Assembly: GCA_009782405.1 (NCBI GenBank)
Contig: WRJC01000072.1
Location: 1-13,985 of the forward strand
DNA: 13,985 bases
Source: Oscillospiraceae bacterium
Lineage (GTDB): Bacteria; Bacillota_A; Clostridia; Oscillospirales; WRJC01
Reading direction: 5' to 3'
Of this stretch, positions 7,691 through 13,985 are shown one piece after another. The translations under genes were made by a program, and so were the position numbers. Under the pieces are notes generated by a model that saw nothing but the letters and a program-made list of their open reading frames with translations, ran no database searches and had not been told where the DNA came from. Numbering within the stretch: the stretch's first letter is position 1; each line of letters begins with the position of its first letter.

Positions 7691-9100
7691 ATGGAAGAAA
7701 AAACAAACAAATCAGAGGGCGAGCTCTTAAAAGAAAAACTGTTCTACAAAGCGAAACAGGGCTATGAAGCCTTGGATGCCGAAAAAATCCGGAAAGCATA
7801 CGATTTTTGCGAGGGGTACAAAACATTCTTGGACAAAGGCAAGACCGAGCGCGAATCGGCGGCGAAAACAATCGAAATCCTCGAGGAAAACGGTTTTGTG
7901 CCGTATGATTTCGGAAAACGCTTCGATCCCGGGACGGGCGTGTACATCAATAACGGGGGCAAAAACATAATAGCGGCGAGAATCGGAAAGCTGACTGCGG
8001 ACAACGGGACGAACATAATCGCCGCGCACATAGACGCCCCGCGGATAGACCTGAAACAGCGCCCGCTCTATGAGGACAACGGTTTCGCCTTTTTTAAAAC
8101 GCACTATTACGGCGGAATAAAGAAATACCAGTGGATGACGATTCCCTTAGCATTGCACGGGGTGATAATAAAAGCCGACGGAGAGACGGCAAAAGTCGAA
8201 ATCGGCGAATGCGAAAGCGACCCGGTGTTCTGCATTTCGGATCTGCTTCCCCATTTGGCAAAAGACCAGTACGCCAAAAGTTTGGGCGATGCGATCAGCG
8301 GCGAGGGGATGAACATACTCGTGGGCAGCCGGCCGTATGCCGACGAAAAAGCCACGGAAAAAATAAAGCTGAACATACTGAATATATTGGGCGAAAAATA
8401 CGGAATGACCGAATCCGACTTCATTTCGGCCGAGCTTTCGCTCGTCCCGGCGGCAAAAGCAAAGGACGTCGGCTTTGACCGCAGCATGGTGGGCGCATAC
8501 GGCCAAGACGACAGGGTCTGCGCCTATCCGCCCATCATGGCGCTCGCCAAATGCAAAAATTTGGAAAAAACCGCCGTGGTCGCGCTCGCCGACAAGGAGG
8601 AGATAGGCAGCGAGGGGAACACCTCGATGAAGTGCCACATATTCAGGCATTTCATCGAAAGCTTGGCCCAAAACCAGAATGTGTGCAAAGTCAAGGCTTT
8701 CCAAAACTCCAAATGCCTTTCAGCCGACGTGAACGCCGCCTTCGACCCAAACTACGCCGACGTGCACGACGCAAAAAACGCCGCCTTCGCAAATAACGGC
8801 GTGGTGCTCACCAAATATACGGGTTCCCGGGGAAAAGGCGGCTCATCGGACGCGAGCGCGGAATTTGTGGGCTATATCAGGCGCATATTCGACGAAAACG
8901 GCATTTTGTGGCAAACTTCGGAGCTTGGCAAAGTCGACCAGGGCGGCGGGGGCACCGTGGCGGCCTATATCGCGAATTTGAACATCGACGTGGTGGACCT
9001 CGGCGTGGGGCTGCTCTCCATGCACGCCCCATTTGAAGTGGCCTCGAAGCTCGACATATACATGATGCACGAAGCCTCCAAGGCTTTCATGCAAGCGTGA
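7691..9100 (+). CDS. M18-family zinc aminopeptidase
   Basis: The 469-residue protein matches clostridial M18 aminopeptidases along its whole length. The presumed metal ligands are all visible: His113 in AAHIDAP, Asp273 in GQDDRV, Glu304 in DKEEIG, Asp346 in SADVN and His445 in SMHAPFE. Glu303 is the likely catalytic base. KTHYYGGIKKYQW and the Gly-rich GSRGKGGSSDAS and DQGGGGT stretches are also typical. Members form large tetrahedral dodecamers in the cytoplasm and remove N-terminal residues from short peptides. No signal peptide is present. AAAGGAA (7674-7680) lies ten nt before the ATG. The stop overlaps the GTG start of the next gene by four bases. The broad family assignment is secure, but residue preference cannot be read from sequence. 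Confidence 0.95.
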   Translation: MEEKTNKSEGELLKEKLFYKAKQGYEALDAEKIRKAYDFCEGYKTFLDKGKTERESAAKTIEILEENGFVPYDFGKRFDPGTGVYINNGGKNIIAARIGKLTADNGTNIIAAHIDAPRIDLKQRPLYEDNGFAFFKTHYYGGIKKYQWMTIPLALHGVIIKADGETAKVEIGECESDPVFCISDLLPHLAKDQYAKSLGDAISGEGMNILVGSRPYADEKATEKIKLNILNILGEKYGMTESDFISAELSLVPAAKAKDVGFDRSMVGAYGQDDRVCAYPPIMALAKCKNLEKTAVVALADKEEIGSEGNTSMKCHIFRHFIESLAQNQNVCKVKAFQNSKCLSADVNAAFDPNYADVHDAKNAAFANNGVVLTKYTGSRGKGGSSDASAEFVGYIRRIFDENGILWQTSELGKVDQGGGGTVAAYIANLNIDVVDLGVGLLSMHAPFEVASKLDIYMMHEASKAFMQA

Positions 9101-9720
9101 AGATATTCAAAGCCTCGATGATCGGGCTGATCGTGGTTTTTGTCATCGGGGTCCTCGCGACTGCCACGATGATCATAAAGCAAAGCATGATAGACATAGT
9201 GATCAACGACAGCATAAGCCCCATCGTGCAGAATGTGAAATACAAAAGCCCGGCGAAGGCCCAAACCGATTTGTCCTGGCAAAGTTTCGGCAAGATTTCC
9301 GACCCCACAATCGCCGCGGTGATGGGAGAGTTGAAAAAACAATTCCCCGACTATGAAGCCAATTTGAAAAAAAACCTTAAAAACAGCGAACTCATAGATG
9401 CGATATATGAGTCGGTGGAAAGCGGAATGCCGGTATTGTGCCTGATTGCCGCTCAGGACGCGACAAAAGCGGGCGGAGCCGCTGCCGGCTCCCCCGCGTG
9501 GGGCATCCATATTGGGATAGTGGCGGAAATCGACCTCCCCGGCGACAAAATCGTGATAGGCGACCCCTACGGCCATGAGAGCGCGTACAGCGTGAGGGAT
9601 TTTTTGAAAGCGGCGAGGTTTGAGTCATATGAGAACATGGAGCTCTTTTTGAAATTCAAGTTCGCCTTTGAGATATACTGCAAAAACACGATTTTCGCGC
9701 TCGAAAAAAAGCCGGGGTGA
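9097..9720 (+). CDS. Membrane-anchored protein with a C39-like peptidase fold, possibly inactive
   Basis: I do not recognise a named family. The 207 residues begin with a GTG inside the aminopeptidase stop (GTGA overlap) and a single hydrophobic segment (about residues 8-28) that should anchor the rest outside the cell. The C-terminal half reads like the second half of a C39-like (Peptidase_C39_2) domain: an ESGMPVLCLI strand, then His138 in WGIHIGIV, a loop, and Asp156 in IVIGDPYG, then YSVRDFLKAARF. In active members a Cys in a QxxxxxCG motif precedes these, but no Cys lies between the anchor and residue 100. The nucleophile therefore seems lost, or the resemblance is only structural. The ribosome binding site is weak (AAGG about 14 nt upstream), which fits coupled translation. 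Its neighbours are a wall-cutting enzyme and a peptidase. The C39-like call is an inference from motif order. Confidence 0.6.
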   Translation: MKIFKASMIGLIVVFVIGVLATATMIIKQSMIDIVINDSISPIVQNVKYKSPAKAQTDLSWQSFGKISDPTIAAVMGELKKQFPDYEANLKKNLKNSELIDAIYESVESGMPVLCLIAAQDATKAGGAAAGSPAWGIHIGIVAEIDLPGDKIVIGDPYGHESAYSVRDFLKAARFESYENMELFLKFKFAFEIYCKNTIFALEKKPG

Positions 9721-9723
9721 AGT

Positions 9724-9966
9724 TCAGGACTGCAGCACGTAGAGCACGACCACGACGATGACGAAAATCACCGAAACCACGGACGTCACCATCGAGAGGA
9801 TTTTGTCTATCGTCTTGCCTTTTTCCTTGCCGAAGAAAGTCTCGGCGCCGCCGGCGATCGTGCCGGAGAGGTGGTGGGTCTTGCCGTGCTGGAGCAGCAC
9901 CGCCACCGTGAGGAACACGGCGAAAACCAAAATCAGCGTCCCGAAAATAATTTCAAGTGTGTTCAT
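9724..9966 (-). CDS. secG: SecG, preprotein translocase subunit
   Basis: The 80-residue protein has the SecG pattern of two hydrophobic helices (about 4-24 and 57-78) around a polar loop containing LLQHGKTHHLSGTIAGGAETFFGKxKG-like sequence, where the GGAETFFGK core is a family hallmark. SecG sits in the membrane with SecY and SecE and helps SecA-driven export. Here it could serve export of the two surface proteins encoded upstream, though it acts for the whole cell. It is transcribed from its own promoter at 10020-10048. A GGAGG at 9986-9982 lies an unusual 15 nt before the ATG, and no better in-frame start is present. Its 3' end meets the convergent gene with only three bases between stop codons, and no terminator hairpin is visible there. 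Confidence 0.95.
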   Translation of the reverse strand: MNTLEIIFGTLILVFAVFLTVAVLLQHGKTHHLSGTIAGGAETFFGKEKGKTIDKILSMVTSVVSVIFVIVVVVLYVLQS

Positions 9967-10019
9967 TGTATGAATCCAATGCCTCCGTAATTAACTTAAA
10001 TCTTTTTTGCCTATTGTGC

Positions 10020-10048
10020 ATTATACCACATATAAATAAAAAATGCAA
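10020..10048 (-). promoter_or_regulatory. Sigma-A-type promoter for secG
   Basis: On the minus strand TTGCAT (10048-10043) and TATAAT (10025-10020) are separated by 17 nt, and the -10 box is extended by TG (TGGTATAAT). The start would be near 10013, leaving a leader of about 46 nt before the secG ATG. An A/T-rich inverted repeat (10049-10070, GCGAAATTT against AAATTTTCGC) lies just upstream of the -35 box. Confidence 0.75.
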
Positions 10049-10121
10049 GCGAAATTTCAAAATTTTCGCTAATTTTCGTTTTTTGTCATTTTTCCGGGGC
10101 AGACGCGACAATAAACAGAGG

Positions 10122-10152
10122 GGGCAAAACGCCGCATATCGGCGTTTTGCCC
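10122..10152 (-). terminator. Strong hairpin terminator after the cohesin-SLH gene
   Basis: GGGCAAAACGCCG and CGGCGTTTTGCCC form a perfect 13-bp stem around a 5-nt loop, starting 22 nt after the stop of the cohesin-SLH gene. On the minus strand the stem is followed after a few bases by TCTGTTTATT, a moderate U-rich tail. It should end the surface-protein transcript before the secG promoter. Confidence 0.8.
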
Positions 10153-10174
10153 TCCTTGCCTATTTTGGCTGTTG

Positions 10175-11746
10175 TTATTCTTTCGGCAATTCCCAGATTT
10201 CGTTTTCGCCGGCTTCATCGTATTCATAATCATGCGTCACCATCGCCTCTATTATTTGCCTATATGCCCAATGCTCCGCATTCAAATCCGAATATATCAG
10301 GCCGAGTTCCGCTATGGCCGCAAAGTCGGGCCTTCTGCCCATTATCCTGTTGATAAAAGTGATCGCTTCGGCGCGCGTGATTTGCCTGTCCGGCCCGAAA
10401 GTGCCGTCGAGATAGCCTTGTATATACCCTTTTTCGCTCATGGCGATTATGTATTTCCATGCCCAGTGCCCTTCCAAATCCGAGAACTTCATGTCATCCG
10501 GCTGATTTTCGGGCAAGGCGAGTTTCATGAAGCTGCACAGCATGGTGCAGAATTCCGCGCGCGTCATGGTTTCCGCCGGTTTGAAGCTGCCGTCCGGGTA
10601 ACCCTTCAGCACGTTTTGCTCGACGAGGTACGCTATGGCCGGGTGCGACCAGCGCGACTCCCCGACGTCGCCGAATTTCAGCTTGAAGCCCGAAGTTGAT
10701 TCGGGGCTGCCCAATATATTGTACAGCATCTGCGCCGCCACTTCCCGCGTCAGGCTGGCGTCCGGGCGCACCGTGCCGTTTTCATAGCCCGTTATGTACT
10801 TTTCGTGGGTTTTCGATAAAAGCAGCAGGTCGAACAAGGGCGTTTCGTTTCCTTCGACTACTTCGACTACTTCGACAGCCGGCTCGGTGGTCGGCTCGTT
10901 GTTTTCATCGCCAATCTCGCCGCCGCTACTTTCGGTTGCGGTATTATTGTTGTCCGCGACTATGGAGCCACCGCCACCGCCACCGCCGCTTGGAGAGCCT
11001 CCGCCTCCGCCGCCTCCGCCGCCTCCGCTGCCACTACCGCCGCCTTGATTGTTGTCTCCGGGGGTCGGCGTCGTCGGTTCCGTGTTGTCTCCGGGGTCCT
11101 GGGTCGTTGGCTCCGTGTTGTCTCCGGGGTCCTCTGTCGTCGGCTCCGTGTTGTCTCCGGGGTCCTCTGTCGTCGGCTCAGTAGTGTCTCCGGGATCTTC
11201 TGTCGTCGGCTCGGTGGAGGGCCCGCCCGCCGATTCGATATTTATTGCGCCGCTTACTTTTTCCACGGAAATAATAATGGTTATGTCGTCGGCATTTGCC
11301 GCCATGGCGCTTGTAAGGTTCAAGGGTATGGTGCCCGCGACGTTGTTCGCTATTTTGAAACGCAGGACGGCCAATTTGCCATCGTCATGGGAATTCTCCA
11401 ATCCGCCCGCCCCTTTGTTCGACGCGGTGACCGAAACCTTCCCGTTTTGATTTGCTATATCCTTGTTGGTCGGTATAAAGGCCACCGTCACGGGGAATAC
11501 TTCCTTTGCCTCCGTGCAGCCCAAATATTCCAGTTTCGCCTTGTCGAAGGTCACGTCGAACGAAAACCCGGCAATGCCCGGATTGCCCGACAGGTAGACC
11601 GGAACATCTACCGTATCGCCCGCCTTGGCGGTCACCGTTCCAACCGTTATTTTCATCGAGTCAGCGGCAAAAGCCGGTATTATGACCATAATCGCCAAAA
11701 CCAAAGCGGCAATCGCGGCGCCAAATATTTTAAAATTTCTTTTCAT
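10175..11746 (-). CDS. Cell-surface anchor protein with one cohesin and C-terminal SLH domains
   Basis: The 523 residues have a clear surface-anchor layout. A signal peptide covers 1-28 (cut after AFA). A cohesin domain follows at about 31-170, recognised by VGTVTAKAGDTVDVPV, GIAGFSFDVTFD and a closing strand near GAINI. A Thr/Pro/Glu linker of 11-residue TEPTTEDPGDN repeats spans 177-232, then a Gly-rich stretch at 234-260. SLH domains lie at about 312-355, 368-417 and 431-480, with LTREVA, MTRAEF and ITRAEA as signatures. A fragment beginning YSDLNAEHWAYRQ (495-518) looks like the front half of a fourth SLH. SLH domains bind pyruvylated secondary wall polymers, and cohesins bind dockerins. 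The protein should therefore hold one dockerin partner at the cell surface, like OlpA-type anchors of clostridia. The gene directly upstream, 37 bp away, ends in a dockerin-like module and is the obvious partner. AAAGGGGG lies 12 nt before the ATG. There is no carbohydrate-binding module or catalytic domain. Confidence 0.93.
   Translation of the reverse strand: MKRNFKIFGAAIAALVLAIMVIIPAFAADSMKITVGTVTAKAGDTVDVPVYLSGNPGIAGFSFDVTFDKAKLEYLGCTEAKEVFPVTVAFIPTNKDIANQNGKVSVTASNKGAGGLENSHDDGKLAVLRFKIANNVAGTIPLNLTSAMAANADDITIIISVEKVSGAINIESAGGPSTEPTTEDPGDTTEPTTEDPGDNTEPTTEDPGDNTEPTTQDPGDNTEPTTPTPGDNNQGGGSGSGGGGGGGGGGSPSGGGGGGGSIVADNNNTATESSGGEIGDENNEPTTEPAVEVVEVVEGNETPLFDLLLLSKTHEKYITGYENGTVRPDASLTREVAAQMLYNILGSPESTSGFKLKFGDVGESRWSHPAIAYLVEQNVLKGYPDGSFKPAETMTRAEFCTMLCSFMKLALPENQPDDMKFSDLEGHWAWKYIIAMSEKGYIQGYLDGTFGPDRQITRAEAITFINRIMGRRPDFAAIAELGLIYSDLNAEHWAYRQIIEAMVTHDYEYDEAGENEIWELPKE
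10964..11047 (-). repeat. Gly-rich low-complexity tract in the anchor protein
   Basis: Residues 234-261 of the cohesin-SLH protein are almost all Gly, with a few Ser and one Pro, encoded by runs of GGC and GGA codons. It is probably a flexible spacer, and such triplet runs can change length by replication slippage. Confidence 0.85.
11051..11218 (-). repeat. Tandem 33-bp repeats encoding TEPTTEDPGDN linker units
   Basis: Five units of 11 residues follow one another (TEPTTEDPGDT, TEPTTEDPGDN twice, TEPTTQDPGDN, TEPTTPTPGDN). The DNA copies of 33 bp are nearly identical, for instance around TCTCCGGGGTCCTCTGTCG on the plus strand. Thr/Pro linkers of this type separate surface modules and may be O-glycosylated. 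The near identity points to recent expansion. Confidence 0.9.
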
Positions 11747-11783
11747 TGTTAGTTATGTCCCCCTTTATTTTTTACCACTTCAG

Positions 11784-13985
11784 TTACATCGACGAATATG
11801 CCATGCAAAAGGCCATGAAAGCGATGAAATCTTCCGCAGAGTCGCCCGTGACCCCCAATGCCAGCTGCATCGCTTTGGACAATTCGTTGATTTTTTTGTC
11901 GCCGAAATATTTGGAGAATATTTCGTAGTCGACATCGTCCAAATTTCCGTTTCCGTTTAGGTCGAATTTTACCACTGCTATCCTTGTGTCGCATTTTTCG
12001 CCGTTTACCCAAAGTTCCACGAGCATTCCCGTGCCTAACAGGGTACTTGGGTCTGTGACCAAGTTGCCGTTGAGATCGCGGATTTGTATATAGATATTTT
12101 CGTTTATGAGCCCGTCCAGCAAATCCCCTAAGGTCGTCCCGTCTTCCGCTTCGGTTCCGTTCATGAAGTCTTTGAGATCGATCTTGAAACTCGATTCGTT
12201 TTTAGGCTTGATTTTATCCGGCACCCACTTGGCCGTCAGATTCAAATCACCTGTAATAGGATCATCGAAGTTGAATTCTTTTTCGCCATCGTACCAGCCG
12301 ACGAATATATAATCTGTTTTTTTCGGATTGCCGGGCTTATTTGTCTTTTCGCCTTCTGTCGCCGGAATCGTCGTGTCCTCATCCCCGTTGTCCGAATCGA
12401 ACTTCACTGTGTAGGTGTGTTTTAGCACAGGGATGACCCTCGTTTCGATCAACACGTCGCAGCTGTTGCAGTAAATGCCCATTTCGCCTTCGTCATCGTA
12501 TGTCGCCGGAGTGATTTCGAATTCGTATGTGCCGCCTACGTGGTTGTCCGCGTCTATCGCTATCGATTCTGTGTAGCTGTCCCCGCAAATCGAACACGTG
12601 TACGTTTTTATGCCCGTCGCTACGCACGTTGCCGGAGTTGTCACCACGCCCACATAGTCGTGGCCACTGCATACCAGCATGGGTATGACGCTTGTGCCCA
12701 GCAATTCCTTGCAGCTGTTGCAGTAGGTGCCCATCAAACCGTCGGCTGTGTAAGTGGCCGCTGTGATTTCGGCTTCATATGTGCCGCCAACGTGGTTGTC
12801 CGGGTTTATCGCTATATCTCTTGTGTCAAGCAATTCGTCGCAACCGCCGCAGTAAATGCCCATTTCGCCTGTGGACACGCATGTCGCCGGCCTGATCGCC
12901 GCTTCGTATGTGCCGCCCACGTGGTTGTCCGGGTTTTTCGCTATCGGCTCTGTGTAACTGCCCCCGCATTCTTCGCAGCTGTAAGTCATTTCGCCTTCTT
13001 CGGCGCACGTTGCCACTTTCGTCACTTCGCCCACGTAGTCGTGCACACGCGCCGGTATGACCCTCGTGCTAAGCAACACGTCGCAGCCGCTGCAGTAAAT
13101 GCCCATTTCGCCGTCGTCATCGTATGTCGCCGCTGTGATTTCGAATTCGTATGTGCCGCCTACGTGGTTTGATGGGTTTATCGCTATGGTGGATGTGCCA
13201 AGCAATTCGCCGCAACCGCCGCAATAGGTGCCCATTTCACCCGTTGACGCGCATGTCGCCGGAGTGATCGCCGCTTCGTATGTGCCGCCCACGTGGTTGT
13301 CCGGGTTTTTCGCTATCGGCTCTGTGTAAGTGTCCCCGCATATCGAACACGTGTATGTCCTGATTCCCGCCGCTATGCACGTTGCCGGGGCTGTTACCAC
13401 GCTTGTGTAGTCGTGATCCTCGCATATGAGTTTGGGTATGACGCTCGTGCTGAGCAACACGTCGCAGCCGCTGCAGTAAATGCCCATTTCGCCTTCGTCA
13501 TCGTATGTCGCTTCTGTGATCGCTTCTTCGTATGTGCCGCCTACGTGGTTGTCCGGGTTTTTCGCTATCGGTTCTGTGTAGGTGTCATCGCATATCGAAC
13601 ACGTGTATGTCATAACACCCTCTGATGCGCACGTTGCCGGGGTTGTCACCACGCTTGTATAATTATGTTCGCATGTGATCTTGGGTATGACACTCGTGCT
13701 GAGCAACACGTCGCAACCGTTGCAGTAAATGCCCATCACGCCTTCGTCATCGTATGTCGCCGCCGTGATCGTTTCTTCGTATGTGCCTCCCACATGGTTG
13801 GTCGGATCTTTCGCTATCTCTTTCGTGCTAAGCAACTCATCACAGTCGCTGCAGTAGGTGCCCATCACGCCTACGGCTATGCAAGTCGCCGCTGTGATCA
13901 CTTCTTCGTATGTTTCGCCATCGTGGTTGTTCGCGTCTATTGCTATTTCTTTCGTGCCAAGCAACTCATCGCAGTCGCTGCAGTA
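11784..13985 (-). CDS. Large surface protein: Cys-rich repeat array, InlB-type repeat, dockerin-like C-terminus (5' end beyond the window)
   Basis: The frame is open to the right edge, so only the last 733 residues are seen. A TTG at 13964 is not a true start, since the repeat pattern continues through it. Residues 1-520 are thirteen units of about 42 residues built on ATCxxxG, TYTCSICGDTYTE and NHVGGTYE. Residues about 521-588 are an InlB B-repeat/Flg_new type unit (YTVKFDSDNG, GWYDGEKEF, LTAKWVPDK). A beta-rich stretch (589-670) with GTGMLVELWVNG resembles the module often found before dockerins. The C-terminus (671-733) has a canonical dockerin calcium loop, DLNGNGNLDDVD at 675-686, followed by a helix-like YEIFSKYFG. 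The second loop, near GVTGDSAEDFIAFM, has lost its key ligands. The protein should be secreted and held by the cohesin of the next gene, 37 bp downstream. No catalytic domain is visible in this part. Similar CSxCG repeats are common in gut Clostridia surface proteins, without a known function. Confidence 0.88.
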   Translation of the reverse strand, partial: YCSDCDELLGTKEIAIDANNHDGETYEEVITAATCIAVGVMGTYCSDCDELLSTKEIAKDPTNHVGGTYEETITAATYDDEGVMGIYCNGCDVLLSTSVIPKITCEHNYTSVVTTPATCASEGVMTYTCSICDDTYTEPIAKNPDNHVGGTYEEAITEATYDDEGEMGIYCSGCDVLLSTSVIPKLICEDHDYTSVVTAPATCIAAGIRTYTCSICGDTYTEPIAKNPDNHVGGTYEAAITPATCASTGEMGTYCGGCGELLGTSTIAINPSNHVGGTYEFEITAATYDDDGEMGIYCSGCDVLLSTRVIPARVHDYVGEVTKVATCAEEGEMTYSCEECGGSYTEPIAKNPDNHVGGTYEAAIRPATCVSTGEMGIYCGGCDELLDTRDIAINPDNHVGGTYEAEITAATYTADGLMGTYCNSCKELLGTSVIPMLVCSGHDYVGVVTTPATCVATGIKTYTCSICGDSYTESIAIDADNHVGGTYEFEITPATYDDEGEMGIYCNSCDVLIETRVIPVLKHTYTVKFDSDNGDEDTTIPATEGEKTNKPGNPKKTDYIFVGWYDGEKEFNFDDPITGDLNLTAKWVPDKIKPKNESSFKIDLKDFMNGTEAEDGTTLGDLLDGLINENIYIQIRDLNGNLVTDPSTLLGTGMLVELWVNGEKCDTRIAVVKFDLNGNGNLDDVDYEIFSKYFGDKKINELSKAMQLALGVTGDSAEDFIAFMAFCMAYSSM
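12424..13985 (-). repeat. Array of thirteen ~126-bp units encoding CxxC repeats, continuing past the right edge
   Basis: Each unit codes for about 42 residues with one CxxC. Three kinds alternate: a Cys kind ending in LL (ATC...YCxxCxELL), a Tyr kind (ATYDDEG...YCxxCDVLL...VIP) and a Cys kind with TYTCSICGDTYTEPIAKNP. Together they make a superunit of about 375 bp. Matching CACGTGGTTGTCC-like sites of the third kind lie at 12538, 12919, 13291 and 13543, with spacings of 381, 372 and 252 bp, so one superunit lacks a unit. The reading frame is kept throughout, so these are protein repeats and not a CRISPR array. Confidence 0.9.

Noticed and set aside
10049..10070. A/T-rich inverted repeat as a plus-strand terminator
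   Set aside because: The stem is weak and has a bulge, and the nearest plus-strand gene ends over 300 bp away beyond secG. It may equally be an operator-like site near the secG promoter, but nothing supports either strongly.
10175..11746. A cellulosome scaffoldin
   Set aside because: Only one cohesin is present, with no carbohydrate-binding module and no dockerin-bearing glycoside hydrolase nearby, so a surface anchor fits better.
12540..13625. Plus-strand open frames opposite the Cys-rich repeats
   Set aside because: They are periodic only because the real minus-strand repeats are periodic. The minus-strand frame has coherent CxxC, InlB and dockerin modules.
13962..13964. TTG as the start of the repeat protein
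   Set aside because: The frame and the CxxC repeat continue upstream to the window edge and no ribosome binding site is present, so the gene is simply cut by the window.
12424..13985. Regularly spaced direct repeats that could suggest a CRISPR array
   Set aside because: The repeats are long, diverged and in one reading frame, with no short identical repeats, no unique spacers and no cas genes.

Overview
The window looks like chromosomal DNA of an anaerobic Gram-positive bacterium of the Clostridia type (Bacillota), probably from a gut or fermentative community. This rests on a cohesin module, SLH cell-wall-binding domains, a dockerin-like C-terminus, an M18 aminopeptidase of clostridial style, AGGAGG-type ribosome binding sites and vegetative promoters with a TGnTATAAT -10. 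The species cannot be named from the sequence. No rRNA, tRNA, CRISPR array, IS element or prophage gene is visible.

Layout. (1) Bases 1-5822, minus strand: a PurF-like protein, then carB (carbamoyl-phosphate synthase large subunit), then a beta-class DNA methyltransferase that runs off the left edge. A good promoter at 5905-5933 drives the PurF-like/carB pair. (2) Bases 6029-9720, plus strand: four closely packed genes, namely a Sua5/TsaC-type threonylcarbamoyl-AMP synthase, a membrane-anchored lytic transglycosylase, an M18 metallo-aminopeptidase and a membrane-anchored protein whose C-terminal half resembles a C39-like peptidase. (3) Bases 9724-13985, minus strand: a large surface protein made of Cys-rich repeats, an InlB-type repeat and a dockerin-like end (its N-terminus is outside the window), then a cohesin-SLH anchor protein 37 bp downstream, a strong terminator, and finally secG from its own promoter.

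The most interesting unit is the last one. A protein with a dockerin-like tail is followed directly by a protein with one cohesin and a C-terminal SLH anchor, so the pair looks like a self-contained surface-display couple without cellulosome enzymes. The cargo is an array of thirteen ~42-residue CxxC units with a visible three-unit superperiod, and its dockerin has only one intact calcium loop. A second point of interest is the PurF-like protein, which keeps the PRPP-binding motif and all four Fe-S ligand cysteines but has Gly where the glutaminase nucleophile Cys should be. It sits upstream of a carB that has no carA beside it.
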